Origin: Symsagittifera roscoffensis
Taxonomy: Eukaryota > Xenacoelomorpha > Acoela > Convolutidae
Direction: 5' to 3'
Length of the DNA: 64,000 nucleotides
Assembly: GCF_963678635.1 (NCBI RefSeq)
Contig: NC_087067.1
Coordinates: 4,349,072-4,413,071 of the forward strand
A program made the translations under genes and the position numbers. How positions within the stretch are numbered: the stretch's first letter is position 1; each line of letters opens with the position of its first letter. Of the stretch, positions 11,005 through 23,407 are shown in pieces. Under the pieces are notes generated by a model, which saw nothing but the letters and a program-made list of their open reading frames with translations, was not told the DNA's origin and ran no database searches.

Positions 11005-11944
11005 TGTCAACAGTGTTTTCTAACTAGAACAAAGCATTTTTCAAATAACTAAGACCGGTTGTTGAGCCGACAGCACAAAGGATTCTGACTACAATGATTT
11101 TCGCAACCAAATTTTAAAAACTATCAGAATTAATTTTCTGATTTTTGGTGCGTGTTGGGAGATGGATAAAAAGATTGATTAAAAAAACTGCCAGTCGTTT
11201 TATTAACCACCAAAAATAAGGAAAATTAGCTTAAATTATCAAGGGTCACTCTTCACTGCAAATTACTCCAAAAAGTAAAATTTTGAAACCGGTTTTTGTC
11301 TTTGGTATTTTTAATGGGTAGGGCAAAAAAACTACTTGAAAAAATAACTTCAAGTTGAAAAATTACAGCTACAAAAATTTCATGTTTGTATCAGATGAAG
11401 TTCATAAACAGTCTTTAAAAATTCGAAACCATTTACCGAGTGGCAGCTAAGGCGACCAACTTTGGGTCGAAACTAGTTGAGCCAAAAACAACTGTTGTCA
11501 TAAAAAATTTCATGTTTTTAAAGTTTTTACGACCCATCCAAACTAAAACACACAATCCCACACAGATATATTTTACAGGCGATGAGTAAGTCCCGTGAAC
11601 AAAGTTATTTATTGCAAAAGTACATGATACATTATAGATTTTTTTAGAAAAAAAACATAAGTCAAGGGTGGGAGTACTAAGTGAATACACAAGCTAAGAG
11701 AATAGTTTACTTTGCGAATAATTACTGTTCTTGAAATAAAAACATGCTCAAAATATGCTCGGAAATAAAGCTGCTGGCCAAATGATTCGAAGTTATTGTT
11801 TTAAATAGTTAACCTTGAAAATTCTACATTCCTATTTGATAAAGCGTGCAACTCGCAACCGTAAAACACGCAGTTAAAATTAAAACAATGATGCGAGACA
11901 TTGTTTCGAGAGGGCAAACCAAAACATGTTCAAACACATAAGCG
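11005..11944. other. Upstream flank of DNAJA; no gene seen
   Basis: It contains the putative 5' flank of the DNAJA gene. I do not recognise a core promoter. A short hairpin-type repeat end (TTGATAAAGCGTGCAACTCG) lies near 11840. Confidence 0.4.
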
Positions 11945-12540
11945 AAGCTGTGCTTCGCAAACACCTGCGAGAACGCCACCAAAAAGCAGCTCTATAAATT
12001 GAAATGAGAAAAAGTAGAAAAAAGCCTCGAATTAGCAAAACCTCGGCTACGCGTAGGATTCGAATCTGCGACCTTGCAAATTTGACCACGGATCCTCAAA
12101 TTCCACAAGAAATGCCAAAAATAACCAAGCTACATATGCTTATAAACTGCCAATTCGACACCGCAAAAGGGGCCCCAAAATAAAAAAAGACACAACTTTG
12201 CATGCAATAAATTGGAACGCATAAAGCCAAATTATGTACAAATTATGCATTACAAAAACAAATTGCGAGATACATTGAGTTGGAAAATTTCTGAAATCGA
12301 ACTTTTTATCATTGTACTTTTTTTTGGAACAAATAACTTTTTTCGGTTCATTTGATGAATTAAAAAGGCGTCATTTGTGTTGACTTGTTACTAATCAAAT
12401 GTCAAAGCACATATGCCATTATAATGCTACAGCAGCCTACCGATTCAAAATGGCCACCAAAAGTAGCACTTTTATTTGCGACTTAGGTTGGAAAAAAAGA
12501 AAGGTCGCACAAATACACTTTGCTTCGCAAGTGTAAATAT
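11945..12540 (-). repeat. Dispersed hairpin-ended repeat with tRNA-like box, copy 2
   Basis: It starts GCTTCGCAAACACCTGCGAG and ends GCGACTTAGGTTGGAAAAAA plus TTGCTTCGCAAGTGTAA, the same ends as the 3958-4660 copy. The B-box-like word GGATTCGAATC (read on the complement) is kept near 12056. The A-box region is shortened relative to copy 1. Confidence 0.62.
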
Positions 12541-13821
12541 TACGTTAGAATTTCAAACAGTAGAAGAACGGTAGAAATCGGATCTTCGCCCAATTTTTTG
12601 AAAAATATCGGCAGTTTGTCCTAGTAAGGCTGATTTTTGTATGTTTGCGAGACTTTTTGGTTTTTCGAAAATTTGACATCAGATGTTTGCACGGAACCCA
12701 CTTTTAACATGAACCCAATACCGACCAGGGCTTTAATATGGTATTTAAGTCGAACTCATCTGACGTTTAAATTTGGAGCCTGATTATGAGTGGATATCCG
12801 AAATTGTTCCTCACTTGATGGCCAGATCCCTGTTGCTATGCTATGAGATTATTAAAGACCACATTCTAGATAAAATTAACTTCACATATGTACATAGTAA
12901 TTTTTAAATTTTTATATACGTAGAACTATATGTAAATGTATGATGTACGTTTGATCGCAATACCAGACACTAATTAACAAGTGACAGAACCAGATATTGC
13001 CGGTTTGGTTCAAAAACTCAACAATGATTATACATCAGCAAAGATTCTGTAGGTAAGATTTTGGTCAAGCAATAAAAACAGCTTCAGATATTTCTTTTTC
13101 CTGATTTTCCTTTCTTTTAGGCTGAATTTAACTTTGATGTCCTAGTTGAATAATAAATTTTTGGGTGTCATATGAACAAAATTATCGAAGGTAATAACTT
13201 TTCTACCTTCTTCACTGGATTTCCAGGGACGTCAGTTCTGCTAAATGTGATAATTGTATCAATCTGATTCGGAGAGATGACTTGCTAGTTAAACGAAACA
13301 GACAGCGCAAACTTATCTGAAAATTCAGCCACAACATTACTTTCAAGACACAATCAGTGATTTATTTAGAAGGCAGCGCGGATTCCTATCGTATAATATA
13401 GTAGGATCATTTATGGCGCAGTAACTCCATTTTAGTTTCATAGGAAAATCATAAGTTTCTTCCGGAATCGCAGACTTCCCAGGCTTAAGTTTAGAATGAC
13501 ATCAATAAATTATCACTTTAAATATGATCTTAAAGGACGGTTTACTTGAATGCAAATAGCCAATCAACTAAACAATTTCATTTTGCTTGCCCGATACCAA
13601 GGGTTCGATTCCCTGTGGCAGCTGTGAATTTTTAAAAGGGCTGATGATGGGGTTATGATGAAGCCAATAACAGGGTGGCTAAGTTAGACAAATATTTACG
13701 TATAACTAATATAATTATACAGGATAGGATTGAAGAAGGTCAGCGCATTTCGTTAACTATCATTTTAAAGTTGCGGTGCAATTGCTTTCATATATACAGA
13801 AAATCAATTTTGCTTAGTTTA
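12541..13821. other. No gene seen; isolated B-box-like sequence
   Basis: No supportable gene. A plus-strand B-box-like word, AGGGTTCGATTCCCTG, lies near 13598 beside GGCAGCTG and may be the edge of a tRNA-derived SINE. I could not fold a complete tRNA around it. Confidence 0.4.
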
Positions 13822-14040
13822 TTTTGTTTTTCAATGAAGATAAGCCAAAAAATCTCAAAGCGATTTCAATCAACAGCACTTTTTGTAGAGCAAATTATTC
13901 GCAAATGAAATCTCTTAAAGTTTATTTTAAGCATTTTGCTAAATTTATTTTGTTTTTCATTGAAGATGAGCCAAAAATCCTCGAAACGATTTCAATCAAC
14001 GCACCTTTGTAGAACAAATTCTTAGCAAATTAAATCTCTA
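13822..14040. repeat. Two-copy tandem duplication of about 120 bp
   Basis: Two adjacent units each contain TTTGTTTTTCA(T)TGAAGAT, AGCCAAAAA, CGATTTCAATCAAC and AGCAAAT(T)AAATCTCT, with moderate divergence. There is no coding potential. Confidence 0.7.
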
Positions 14041-14314
14041 CGCAAAGGCGAGACAGAGATTTGGGCCACTTTCGACACAAAAGAAACAAAGAATGTCAGA
14101 GCTAGCCGAAAGCCATTAGTAGAAATAAGGAAAAACTCAAAGAACCACCCAAAGTGCTCATCCGTCTCAAAAACTCAATTCGAACTAAATCGATATAACA
14201 AGCCAACAATATTTAAACCAAAAAAACATTAACGCGAAAACAATAAAAGCAGAAGTTATACAATAAAAGCAGAAGTTATTTCAATAATGTTCACCAAAAA
14301 GATATGATTAACAC

Positions 14315-14681
14315 CTGGGGCGGATTAGGGAGGGGGCGGGGGGTGGGGGATCGGCTGTTTTTCACTCAGGGATTTGACCCCCTGCCGACCCAAAGGGTCC
14401 CTTTGTACTATTTTGAGATATCCAGTTTTGGTGATGGACCCTAAAATTTTTCTAAAGGGGCCTTCGGCGCCAATATATACTAATTTTGAGGGGAAGCGCG
14501 CGCCAAAAAAAAACAATTTTTTTTGTCAAAATTTTCCAAAAAGTACCCAAAAACGCCTTTTTTGACCTGTTTTTTCATAACTTTGCCTGCGGCGCAGAAT
14601 TTCGGCCAAAATAGGGTATTTGTGTGCTTGGGGAGAGCTCAGAAAATCCGCCCTCTCGAGAAAATCTTAGATCTGCCCCTG
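14315..14681. mobile_element. hAT-type MITE with 8-bp target duplication
   Basis: The left end is CTGGGGCGGATTAGG (second base changed from the family CAG) and the right end is the complement of CAGGGGCAGATCTAAG. A perfect 8-bp duplication ATTAACAC flanks it (14307-14314 and 14682-14689). The inside shares GGGATTTGACCCCCTGCCGA with the 6487-6824 copy. Confidence 0.92.
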
Positions 14682-14789
14682 ATTAACACAGCATGCCACT
14701 CTTAAATCATCGAGTGAAAACATATCTACTTGTGTGAAAAAGAGAAAACCGACAAATTTATTTTTAGTTTTGAAAGTGTTGGAGAAGTT

Positions 14790-15340
14790 AGTGTGACACC
14801 TTCTCGAGTGGTGTAGTCCTTTGCGGTGGGGTCCGCAGTAATCGGATCTACCCCGGTGTATCCTGGGGTTTGGTCTGAGCTTTTGGGCTGTCGGGCGGGT
14901 ATTTGTACTTGCTATTGCCTGCGCCATGTATTGGATCACTGGCTTCCAATATGTCACCGACGGTTCATCAAACGATGCTATTTCTGCTAACGTCACACGC
15001 CGCATTGCCCAGTGCTCAAAGACGCAAGTGCGAACCTTGGGGAGCCTTGCTTCGGCAAACGCAAGCCTTGGGGGTCACTCGACATGCTTGTATTCCGCTT
15101 GCCCTGTCTGGATACGGCCTTGAACCAGACTAAGTGCCATTAGTAGTCTCGCAGGTCGTCGGATAGAGACGACTATTGGTACAACTTTCTGTGTTAGTGG
15201 AGACCAGAAGCGGGGGACTGTGTACAGAAATCCCTGATGATTGTGAAAGCTATTTGTGGACAAATGGGCTGTTCCGAAGTTGCCATGAATGGTAACCGCT
15301 ACAATGCTTTTAGCCCTGTGGATCCTATGATTTAATCTTA
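14790..15340. other. GC-richer block of unknown nature
   Basis: About 550 bp is clearly richer in GC than its surroundings. It contains internal near-repeats (AACCTTGGGGAGCCTTGC and CAAACGCAAGCCTTGGGGG). No open frame looks like a known protein and it does not match rRNA, 5S or snRNA signatures that I know. It may be an untranslated end of a retroelement or a structured non-coding sequence. Confidence 0.3.
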
Positions 15341-15559
15341 GGCAGGGTTCTTATCCGGTGATTTTAAAAAGCTCGGATTCGTAAGGTGGGTAGCTAGGCA
15401 ACCTGCTACCCTTAAAGAATATTGCTTTTTGGTGAAACTAACTCTCAGTTATGGTCATTTATGACTATAAGAATACTGAGGACCTTTCAGCCTTTGAAAA
15501 TACAATGTCAAAAATGAACGAATTTCGATTCGAAATAATAGGAGTACGAAATAAGTTAC

Positions 15560-16830
15560 AAGTTGAAAATAATTCGAAACTTCTTTTCTGAGAACAATTT
15601 GCGTGTACCACCTAAACTTGCATGAGCCACGCATGCGGCGTAAGTTCCCATAACCTGTTTTTTCAATGATCTCAGATTTGGCGATGTGTTTTCCAAGAAG
15701 TCAACAATTTTGCAGAAATGGCAAAAAAAACGGTGAAAATTTAGACATTGGACATTTTCCAAGGAAATACTGACTGATTTTTACTGACAAGCAAAAACAG
15801 GGTCGCCGCTTCTACAGGAAAAAAAACCTCAGATTATAATTAATCTCAGATTTGGTAAGACAGATTGTGATCAAGTCAAAAACTTTCCAAAAAACGGTCG
15901 CAAAAATTAACAAACTTTATTTTTGCGCAAGCTATAACTTTTTCTTCAAAAAATATCGCGCGACGGCTTATGCAGCGAAGAAGCCAAAAACCTTTTTTGA
16001 ACAATTAATTTGAGAATTGGCTGTTTAGTTTTCGGAGGAGAAAATTCGAAAATTTTCCAAAAAAAACGGCTATTAGCTTTTTCTTAACAAAACTTGGACA
16101 GCCTTAAGAGGTTTCCCACAGCGTGTTGTTTCGATTAAACGCTTGAAACCAGTTTTGGCAGGGTAGTTTTGCAAACAAAAAACATCCAAAAATTTGGCTT
16201 CTCGATGGACATTTTTTTGTAACAAAAATTAGGGCGGCTTCACTTACAAAGGGATAATTTCTACAACCTAAATTAAACGTTTCATCCTAGCTTTGGGATT
16301 GCTGCGTTTGAGAAAACAAAAAACATTCAACAAATCAAAAGTTTCATTTTCCGCGTGCCATTACTGATTGGGCAGAAAATTGGGCAAATCCGTTTGTGCA
16401 AGAGAAATTTCCCAGCCCGTTCTATAGATTGAACCCAGGTAGGGGAGGGTTGATTTGGTAAAAGTCAAAAAAAGATTCAAACAAAACAGTCAAAAAATCA
16501 CACTTTTCATTTCTCTTAGTGCCAAAACTTTCTGTTTAAGAAAGTTCGAGCGTTGCAGCTTAGGCAGGGGAGCTTCATACAATCCACTCTTTCAATTGAA
16601 TCTCAGATTTGGCAAGGTATTTTTTGAGAAAATGAAAAAACCTATAAACATCGGTCAAAAATTCTCTAACAAACAATGCTGTAAAAAGTGGGTAAGATAA
16701 AAAAGAGAGTAGGAGAATTCGTAGACACAAGCAAGGGGGTAGCCGAAATTTCTTATTTGTACTGGAAAAAAATGGAAATTTTTGAGAAAACTGAAAAATT
16801 TTCCAAATCGTCAAAAAACCCATATCTCCT
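15560..16830. repeat. Series of diverged repeats containing ATCTCAGATTTGG
   Basis: The word ATCTCAGATTTGGnAA occurs near 15668, 15842 and 16598. Each copy is preceded or followed by similar AT-rich text (TTTTTTGAGAAAA, AAAAAACGG, TTTCTTCAAAAAA, GCGAAGAAGCC). A related copy is at 25800-26340 (near 26200). This looks like several old, tandemly arranged copies of one dispersed element. Confidence 0.45.
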
Positions 16831-16861
16831 ACATTTTCACTACATTTGTTATATATACTTG

Positions 16862-16897
16862 TTTGGTATATCCCTATTAATATAGGGATATACCAAA
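16862..16897. repeat. Perfect 16-bp hairpin
   Basis: Arms TTTGGTATATCCCTAT (16862-16877) and its exact complement (16882-16897) are separated by TAAT. No T-run or gene end is nearby, so a terminator role is not indicated. It is probably an element end or cruciform sequence. Confidence 0.8.
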
Positions 16898-17599
16898 TCT
16901 AAGTTCCTTTTAAATTAAAGACGCTGTGATTAAAATTATTTACGGGTAAAAAGTCTAGTACCCGGTTACAACATCCTTGCTTTTTGCACGCGTAAACAAA
17001 CAGTTGTCAAGCAACCAAGAATTCAAAAGAACGGAAATAAAATGTTGACTTTCCGTTAATTTCTCATTGTAACGTCTAGATTCATCAAAAAACAAAATCG
17101 ATATGAAAATATTTCGATTTCCAGAAAATAATACGATAAACTGGTTTTTCAGATATACTGGCTCAATTTGAAAAAAAAATGTCTCACGAAAAATTCACTA
17201 CAAAAACGCAACAAAAAATCGAATGAGTGAAAAATCACTACGCACATCAGCAGTTAAAAAAATAACAGACAGAAATATCACAGAAACTCCACTTGTCAAT
17301 TTAAGGTGTAGATTTTCTTTCATTGCACAAGCATTTTGTGGCTTACTTAGATTTCCCGTTTGAGAGAACAAGTTGTAACCAAGCCGAAAGAAAGTTCTCC
17401 AGTTTTCATGCAACAGGATGTTCCAACAGAGTAATCACTGCCAACCAAATTCGAAAAACTGATTTAGTAAATTGGAGAAGCTGAAAAAAAATTGAGATCA
17501 AAGCCAAAACACAGAAAAACTGAAAAAGTAATTCAAGCCATTTTCCATGCACTGTGCACACCTTTAAAAAAAATTTCGCATTTCAAAGGCATTTGGCCT

Positions 17600-20500
17600 T
17601 TTTCTTTCATTAGCCCATGTTGGTCGGGTTGGGCTCGTCCGTCTCCAGGCTTCGGAACTTCCACCGACCTAAGCCACAGGTCTGCGGGAGTGAGTGGGGA
17701 GGGATTCTTGGGGCAGTTAAAAATGTGGCAACTAGTGTGTGGTGCTAGGTGACAGTCCGGGCATAGTGGCGAAACTTGGTTGTCTAGTGGTGTTTAAAAG
17801 CCGGTTGTAGCCAGACCGGAGTTGGGAGAGTTTACAGCGGGTAGTTCTTGGGAGAATTTTTCTGTGGGGCCGACCTTATGGGGCGGTATACAAATTACTT
17901 CAGAGGGAGGGATTTCTGCGAGAAACTTGGTTACTAGATTTGTGTGGTTGTGATTTAAAAGGGACTTGTGGTGGTTAAAACTGAAAGTAAAAACTTCTTC
18001 TGGGTTATTAAGATTGAGTGAAGGATTAAGATTAGTTAGAACGGAGTGCGTATCTTCTTTAAAAGCGCTTAAAATCGTGGAGGTATGGGGTGTGGGTAGA
18101 ACTTGTAGAACTTGACGTGGAGGTATGGGGTGTGGGTGGTAAAAATTATTTGGGTGATGGGAGCGGTATGACGAGATAAAAAACTGAGAGGTTAAAAGAG
18201 GGTGGTGATTTGGAACATTGAGGATCTCGACCTCACTGTGCAGATGGGCAGTGTTGAGCCGGTAATAACTCTGAGGGCTTGATTTTGGGTAACCTGCAGT
18301 TAATTAATGGAGGTTTTACTGGCGGCATATGACCAGGCAGGGGAGGCATAATCTAAAATGGGGCGTAATAAGGCTTTGTAAGTTAAGAGGAGGGTTTCTT
18401 TAGACTGTCCCCAAGAGGATCCTGCCAACGCTTTCAGGACATCTATCCTGCGGCGAGCCTTGTCAGCGGACCTTTTACAGTGTGCAGCAAAGCATAAGGT
18501 TGGGTCAAACGTAACTCCTAAAATGTTTGGGTTTTTGTTAAGAGGGAGAGGCTCGTTGTAAGATTACACTGGGTGTTTTGTGAAAATTTTAATTGTACGA
18601 TAAAAAAATGGTTAATTGATCCTTTAGAGGACTCGAAAGAAAATTTTCTGGAAGTGAAAAAACAAAAAAGATGACGAAAGTAATCGTTCAACGATCGAGA
18701 TGCTGCCTCTACATCAGGGCTTTGGGAAAAGGGATGGAAATCGTCAGCGTAAGATATGAGACGAACATTATCGGGGGGTGTGGGAGCGTCATGGACGTAA
18801 AAATTAACAAGAGTGGGCAAAAGAACAGAGCCATGGGAAACTCCACTGTGAACTATTTTTGAGGGAGGATTCTTGGTTGTTAAAAATTATGGTGGCTTGT
18901 CGGCCATTCAAGTAGTTACTCAGCCAACGAACAATACCTCTCGGGAGCGGTGTGTTATGAATTAGTTCCACGAGAATACGATGACACACTATATCAAAAG
19001 CCTTCGAGAGGTCAAGCGTTGCGATAACGGTGCAGGAGGGTGGGCGATTTTGATTAAAACCGTCTGTGACAAAAAAATTCTAGTGTGGAAAGCGCAGTAG
19101 TGGTAGAGTGGAAAGGAGGAAAACCATGTTGATGTGTGGCGGTAGGGAGATACTTAGTTCAAAAAAAGGGCGAATGAGCCTTTCTAAAACTTTAACAGCG
19201 GGGCAGAGTAAAGAGATGGGCCTATAAGAATTGGATAATTTTTGGTCCTTTTCGGGTTTGGGCAGGGCGATTATCTTAGAATTTTTCCACACTTAAGGGA
19301 TAATATTTTCAGACAGCGGCATATTGAAAAGAAGGGTTGAAAATTCAAGAGTTAGGAGTCCGAGGTGTTTTAAGTGAATGTTGCAAAAGCCATCCAGACC
19401 AAGAGCTCGCGAGGGTTTGCTGTCCGCAATGGCTTGTTTAGTTTGTAGGGGGGAGAAAGTGGTGTAATCTAACAGGGTGAGCTTGGCTATTTTGCGTGTA
19501 GTTTTCCGGAGTAGCTTATCTGACCTGGCATTTGTAAACTGTTAACTAAAAGCCTTGGCTATGTCTGTAGAGATTGTTTTTGATTCAAACTGAATAGGGG
19601 TGCCTTCCTACCACACGTCTGGATCCGTTTAGGGAGCGTACCATTATCCAGAATTTTCTGGCGCCAGTGCGGTAATCACAAGTCTGGAGGAATTTCACGC
19701 CATTTGTTTCTCTTGTCTTTCGCTGTCTGATTGAGGAGTTGGGAATTCAGTTGGGAAGGAGTGAAACGATTGTGCTGTGTAGGTTCCATGGGCTCATTAT
19801 TGTGGCGACCGAAATCTGTTTCAGCAGCAAGAGAGGCAGACTGGAGAAAGAGTCGGGGTGTAATGGCGGTGGCGCCCGGCGGGGATGTGGTGGCGTGCTG
19901 CCCTCAGTTCCAGATCCCGAAAGAATTTCTCTCCGGTCGTATTTGAAGAAAGAAACCTCGAGGCAAGGCAACCCGACTCAATCTCGGTAAATTGCCGCCA
20001 ATCAGCCCTGAGGAAGTTAATGAATGTCTTTTTCGGAAAAAAGTGTATGCTGTTATCTAGAGGTAGTTCGATAAGTATAGGGAGCTGGTCGGAGCCTAGA
20101 GAATTAATTGGGGTCCAGGACGCAGAAAGTAAAAGGCTCTACGATGCTAGGGAGATAACAGGGGAGGAGAATTGTGCATCAGAGGATAAAGAATTAAAAG
20201 GTACTCTAGTTTGGGTATCATCATTTAGGGAGGCGTAAGTGGGTTCAGTTATTTCATTTGAGAGCACTTGACCACGTTGATCTTCTTCTTAATCTGAATT
20301 CCAGAGGGAAGAGTGGGCGTTTGCATCCCCGAGTACAAGAGCGTCGCCAAGAGAGTAAGGAACGCAGTATAACTGGGGGGACAACTAGATCTAGGGGGGA
20401 TACGAAAATTACTAGGAAGTTTCGACTTACTGGCTACAACTGATATACACATAGCCTCTAGTGTTCCGTCGACATTTAAATGTACTTTTTCGTATTGTAC

Positions 20501-20640
20501 GGATTCATCTATTGCTATGAGGAGACATCCACCCTCTTTGGGCCTGTATTTTCGAAATAGAGTGTATAAGGGACCTAGTGAGGGGTTACGGCTTACAAAC
20601 GACGCATATTTAGATGGCTGAGCCGATATAACGAACACCG
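17600..20640 (-). mobile_element. Decayed non-LTR retrotransposon (jockey/CR1-like group)
   Basis: Pieces of one polyprotein run in order down the minus strand. First is an endonuclease-like N-terminal part (20249-20638: KEGGCLLIAIDESVQYEKV, GTLEAMCISV). Next come reverse transcriptase pieces (19080-19292: NSYRPISLLCPAVKVLERLI; 18804-18989: GIVRWLSNYLNGRQ; 18518-18820: RLISYADDFHPFS, with the YADD active site). Then a C-terminal piece near 18240-18480 reads RRRIDVLKALAGSSWGQSKE and LLTYKALLRPILDYASPAW. Last is a tail near 17650-17760 with CHLAPHTSCHIFNCPKNPSP. Several stops and frameshifts separate them, so the copy is dead. I do not see a poly-A tail or target duplication. Confidence 0.85.
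18518..19292 (-). pseudogene. Reverse transcriptase fragments of the decayed non-LTR element
   Basis: Three open pieces in different frames carry conserved reverse transcriptase motifs: SYRPISLL (fingers), LSNYLNGRQ (palm) and SYADDF (catalytic motif C). The usual PQGSVLSP-like motif between them is damaged (SSQWSFPWL). Loss of frame at several points rules out function. Confidence 0.85.
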
Positions 20641-22022
20641 ATGAAACCTTTAAAAGAAGGAAAATTTATTTACTCGTTTTGGCAAATTTACAACAGAATT
20701 TAAAAAAGTATTTTGATCAAAACGGATATTTAATTGCAAAATTGTAAGAAATTTTTCTCTAGGTGTAAATCTTTTGACTGGTTTGGGATCTCAGAGGAAA
20801 TGAGTCATTTGAGCAAAGTTTCTAACGCAAGTGTATAAAAAAGAAACGGTTTGAAAAAAATTTTTGAATTGAAAAACGTCAGGACTAACCCCCCCCCCCC
20901 CCCCCCCATATAGCTCAAAAACTTTTATCTGTTGTCACATGGTGCATGTTCGCCACAAACTTCCGCTTGTATTAGAGTTCAAAAAACCGTCAAAATCAAA
21001 AACTTGGATTGAATTTCAAATAAAAACCCGCTAGGTCTTATTTATTAATAAAAAACCAATTCGGACAATGACCGTATCAGTTACTTGAAAGTTATTTTTA
21101 ATAGTTTCTAATAAACTAAATATACTAATTACTAAGATCATTTAAAATCAAATATAACAACATGTCAGTCCCTGAGGCGGACCTTTTTTTGATTATTTAA
21201 CTATTTAAGGAACATCACACCAACATTATTTGGGATAACTGCTCAAAATTTTCTAGCTTCCCTGTTTACATTGGTTTTGTCCTTAAGTAGGACATATCTC
21301 ACTTTGGAACTTAAAGCTTAAAAACATTCTATATGCTGCATATATTTCCTCCTTTCAAATTGAAAAGAAAAGACTTGTCGACAGAAAAGGAAAATCGAGC
21401 ATGCAATCTAGCGCAACCCTGCGAAACTCCAGATGCTGTAAATCAAAATTATTTCTGATAATTACAAACAAGGCTTAGCTGATATTTTATAAGTTTTTTC
21501 TTCTAAACAAAAGTGAATAATCAAATAATCTTTAGCGAAGTCCAAACATTGGACTCTGTAAGCTAGTAAGCATATCCTTGCTTATTTTGATTATTCTTTC
21601 ATTTAACGTCTTTTTTGAGAGCGCGGCCATTCAATCAATCCAAATCTTTAAGTGCCCAAATAATCATAAGAAATTGAAATAGACTAGCCGATTTGTCCCA
21701 TTGAAGTGACTATTTAATTCGACTAGCAATTTTTCAACCGGTATTTCAGTGCGCAAGGGGAATAAACGAATAAAAGTAAAGTATATGAGTGATCAATTTC
21801 GAAAATTTGAAATTACTAGATCCTACTGAGGTCCAAATAAAATTGAATTCAAATCTAAATTCATTTTGGTCTCATTTGAAACATTGATTTAGCTTTGAAT
21901 TGTAATAGCAATTGACTTTTTTTATCAGGATCCTTCATATCTCTGAATAGTTGTCATTTGATCTGAGACGCATATGCTTCTTTGCGTTGCATTGATATGT
22001 TTCTAATGATGCATGGACATCA
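20641..22022. other. No gene seen; poly-C tract
   Basis: AT-rich intergenic sequence with a C homopolymer near 20890-20907. It also holds the 3' flank of the minus-strand gene that ends at 22023. Confidence 0.45.
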
Positions 22023-23407
22023 TCATTTGCGGGTCATTCGGGAGAGACGTTCTTTATAACCGTAATCAGTGACCGCTGCTTCTCTCTTTCGCAGTCCCTG
22101 AAAGTCAGTAGTCGGTCCAAGTGCACCAAAGAAACCTGTATTTGCAGGATCTCCAAGCTCACGTATAGCATTCCCAACTCCAATATTTCCTAGCTGTGGT
22201 TCCACGTCATTCTTGAAACTCGGGCTCAGAATTTTCGAATCTTGCAAATGATGATCGGAGAGTTGGGAATTTTGCCTACTTGCGAGTCCAGTCAGGCCGT
22301 GAACAACTTTCACAAACTCTTTCATCAGTTCCGTTTTGGTCTTGGTCGGCGCCTGTTTAAGTACTCGCTGCTGCTCCTGGTTATTTTTTGAGGATGTCGG
22401 TTCATCGTACTCATAGGATTGGAATTTGGCTCTAGGATGACGGAAGATGATGTCTCGAAATGATTTTTTCAACAACGGAGACAATGGGGAAATAGATGAC
22501 TTTGGTTTGGCTCCAAATTCAACTTCCGGTGAAGAATACACTGAAAACAAAAACTCTGTAAGCTTTTGAAATGACAACTAAAACAGAGTCTGTCCCTTAA
22601 GAAAAAATTGAATCATATTTAAGCATAAATAGAACGCAAATTACAAATTGAGTTGAGATAAGACTATTTAATAATCAACAAAAACAACGGAAAAAAATTT
22701 CAAAAAATGAAAAATATTATCAAGGCTTGACTTTCCTTCTTGGCGTAATTTCAGGAATATTTTCCTTGTCAGAGGAAAAATTTGAGATAAAACTGAAATT
22801 AGATTCGAAAAACTCTTCTACATTTTTTGACTGAAATTGAAGAAACATATTCTTTAAATGGAGCTCTTCAGAAAAAAAGTCAAGAGAGTAATGCATCGCA
22901 TTCCCCCACCCGCCTCATTAAATTATAGATGACAGCACGAGGTTTCAGTTTAAATTACTTATCAGACGCTATTCGGATAATAAAAAAATTTTTTGACAAA
23001 TTTATAATTTCGGCAATTTTCAAACAGAATTTTGAGCAAATATAACACAGCTAAGGCTTGAAACTTTCTGTGCTTATTTACAAAATTACAGAGAACGTTA
23101 TACTGAATTTTGACTTTTGATTGAACCCCATTAGAAAAAACAAACCATTTTGAAGTGCTGTATTCAGTTGAAGAAACTGTTTTGTTCGTAAATCACGTGA
23201 CTGCATATAATCTGAGTACCATTTCGGAATATAAATGGCCGATACCATGGTGAAATTTGGTAAACTAAAGAATGCAATGTAAACTATAAGCAAAAACGGT
23301 TTCACGACGGACATTTTTGATTTCCTGGATTCAGAATAGTCTAAGCAAGAAAAAACTGGAGGCGATTCATTCGAGGCATTTGATTTCAGGTTTTTGTTTC
23401 GAGCCAT
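22023..23407 (-). CDS. Two-exon gene for an unrecognised, probably secreted protein
   Basis: Exon 1 is 23146-23407 and exon 2 is 22023-22540, joined across a 605-bp intron (donor ATG/GTTTG, acceptor TTTTCAG/TG). The phases fit (1+2) and the sum is 260 codons including stop. A hydrophobic segment follows the second methionine (VVKPFLLIVYIAFFSLPNF, about residues 34-52), as in a signal peptide, with possible cleavage near VSA/IYIPKW. The rest is hydrophilic, lacks cysteine pairs and has basic clusters LLKK, GLRKRE, GYKERLSRMTRK that might be proprotein-convertase sites, as in neuropeptide precursors. No glycine-amidation signal is seen at these sites. If the first ATG is used, 33 polar residues precede the hydrophobic segment and it could be a signal anchor. 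I do not recognise the family. The donor is weak, so the model needs transcript support. Confidence 0.55.
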
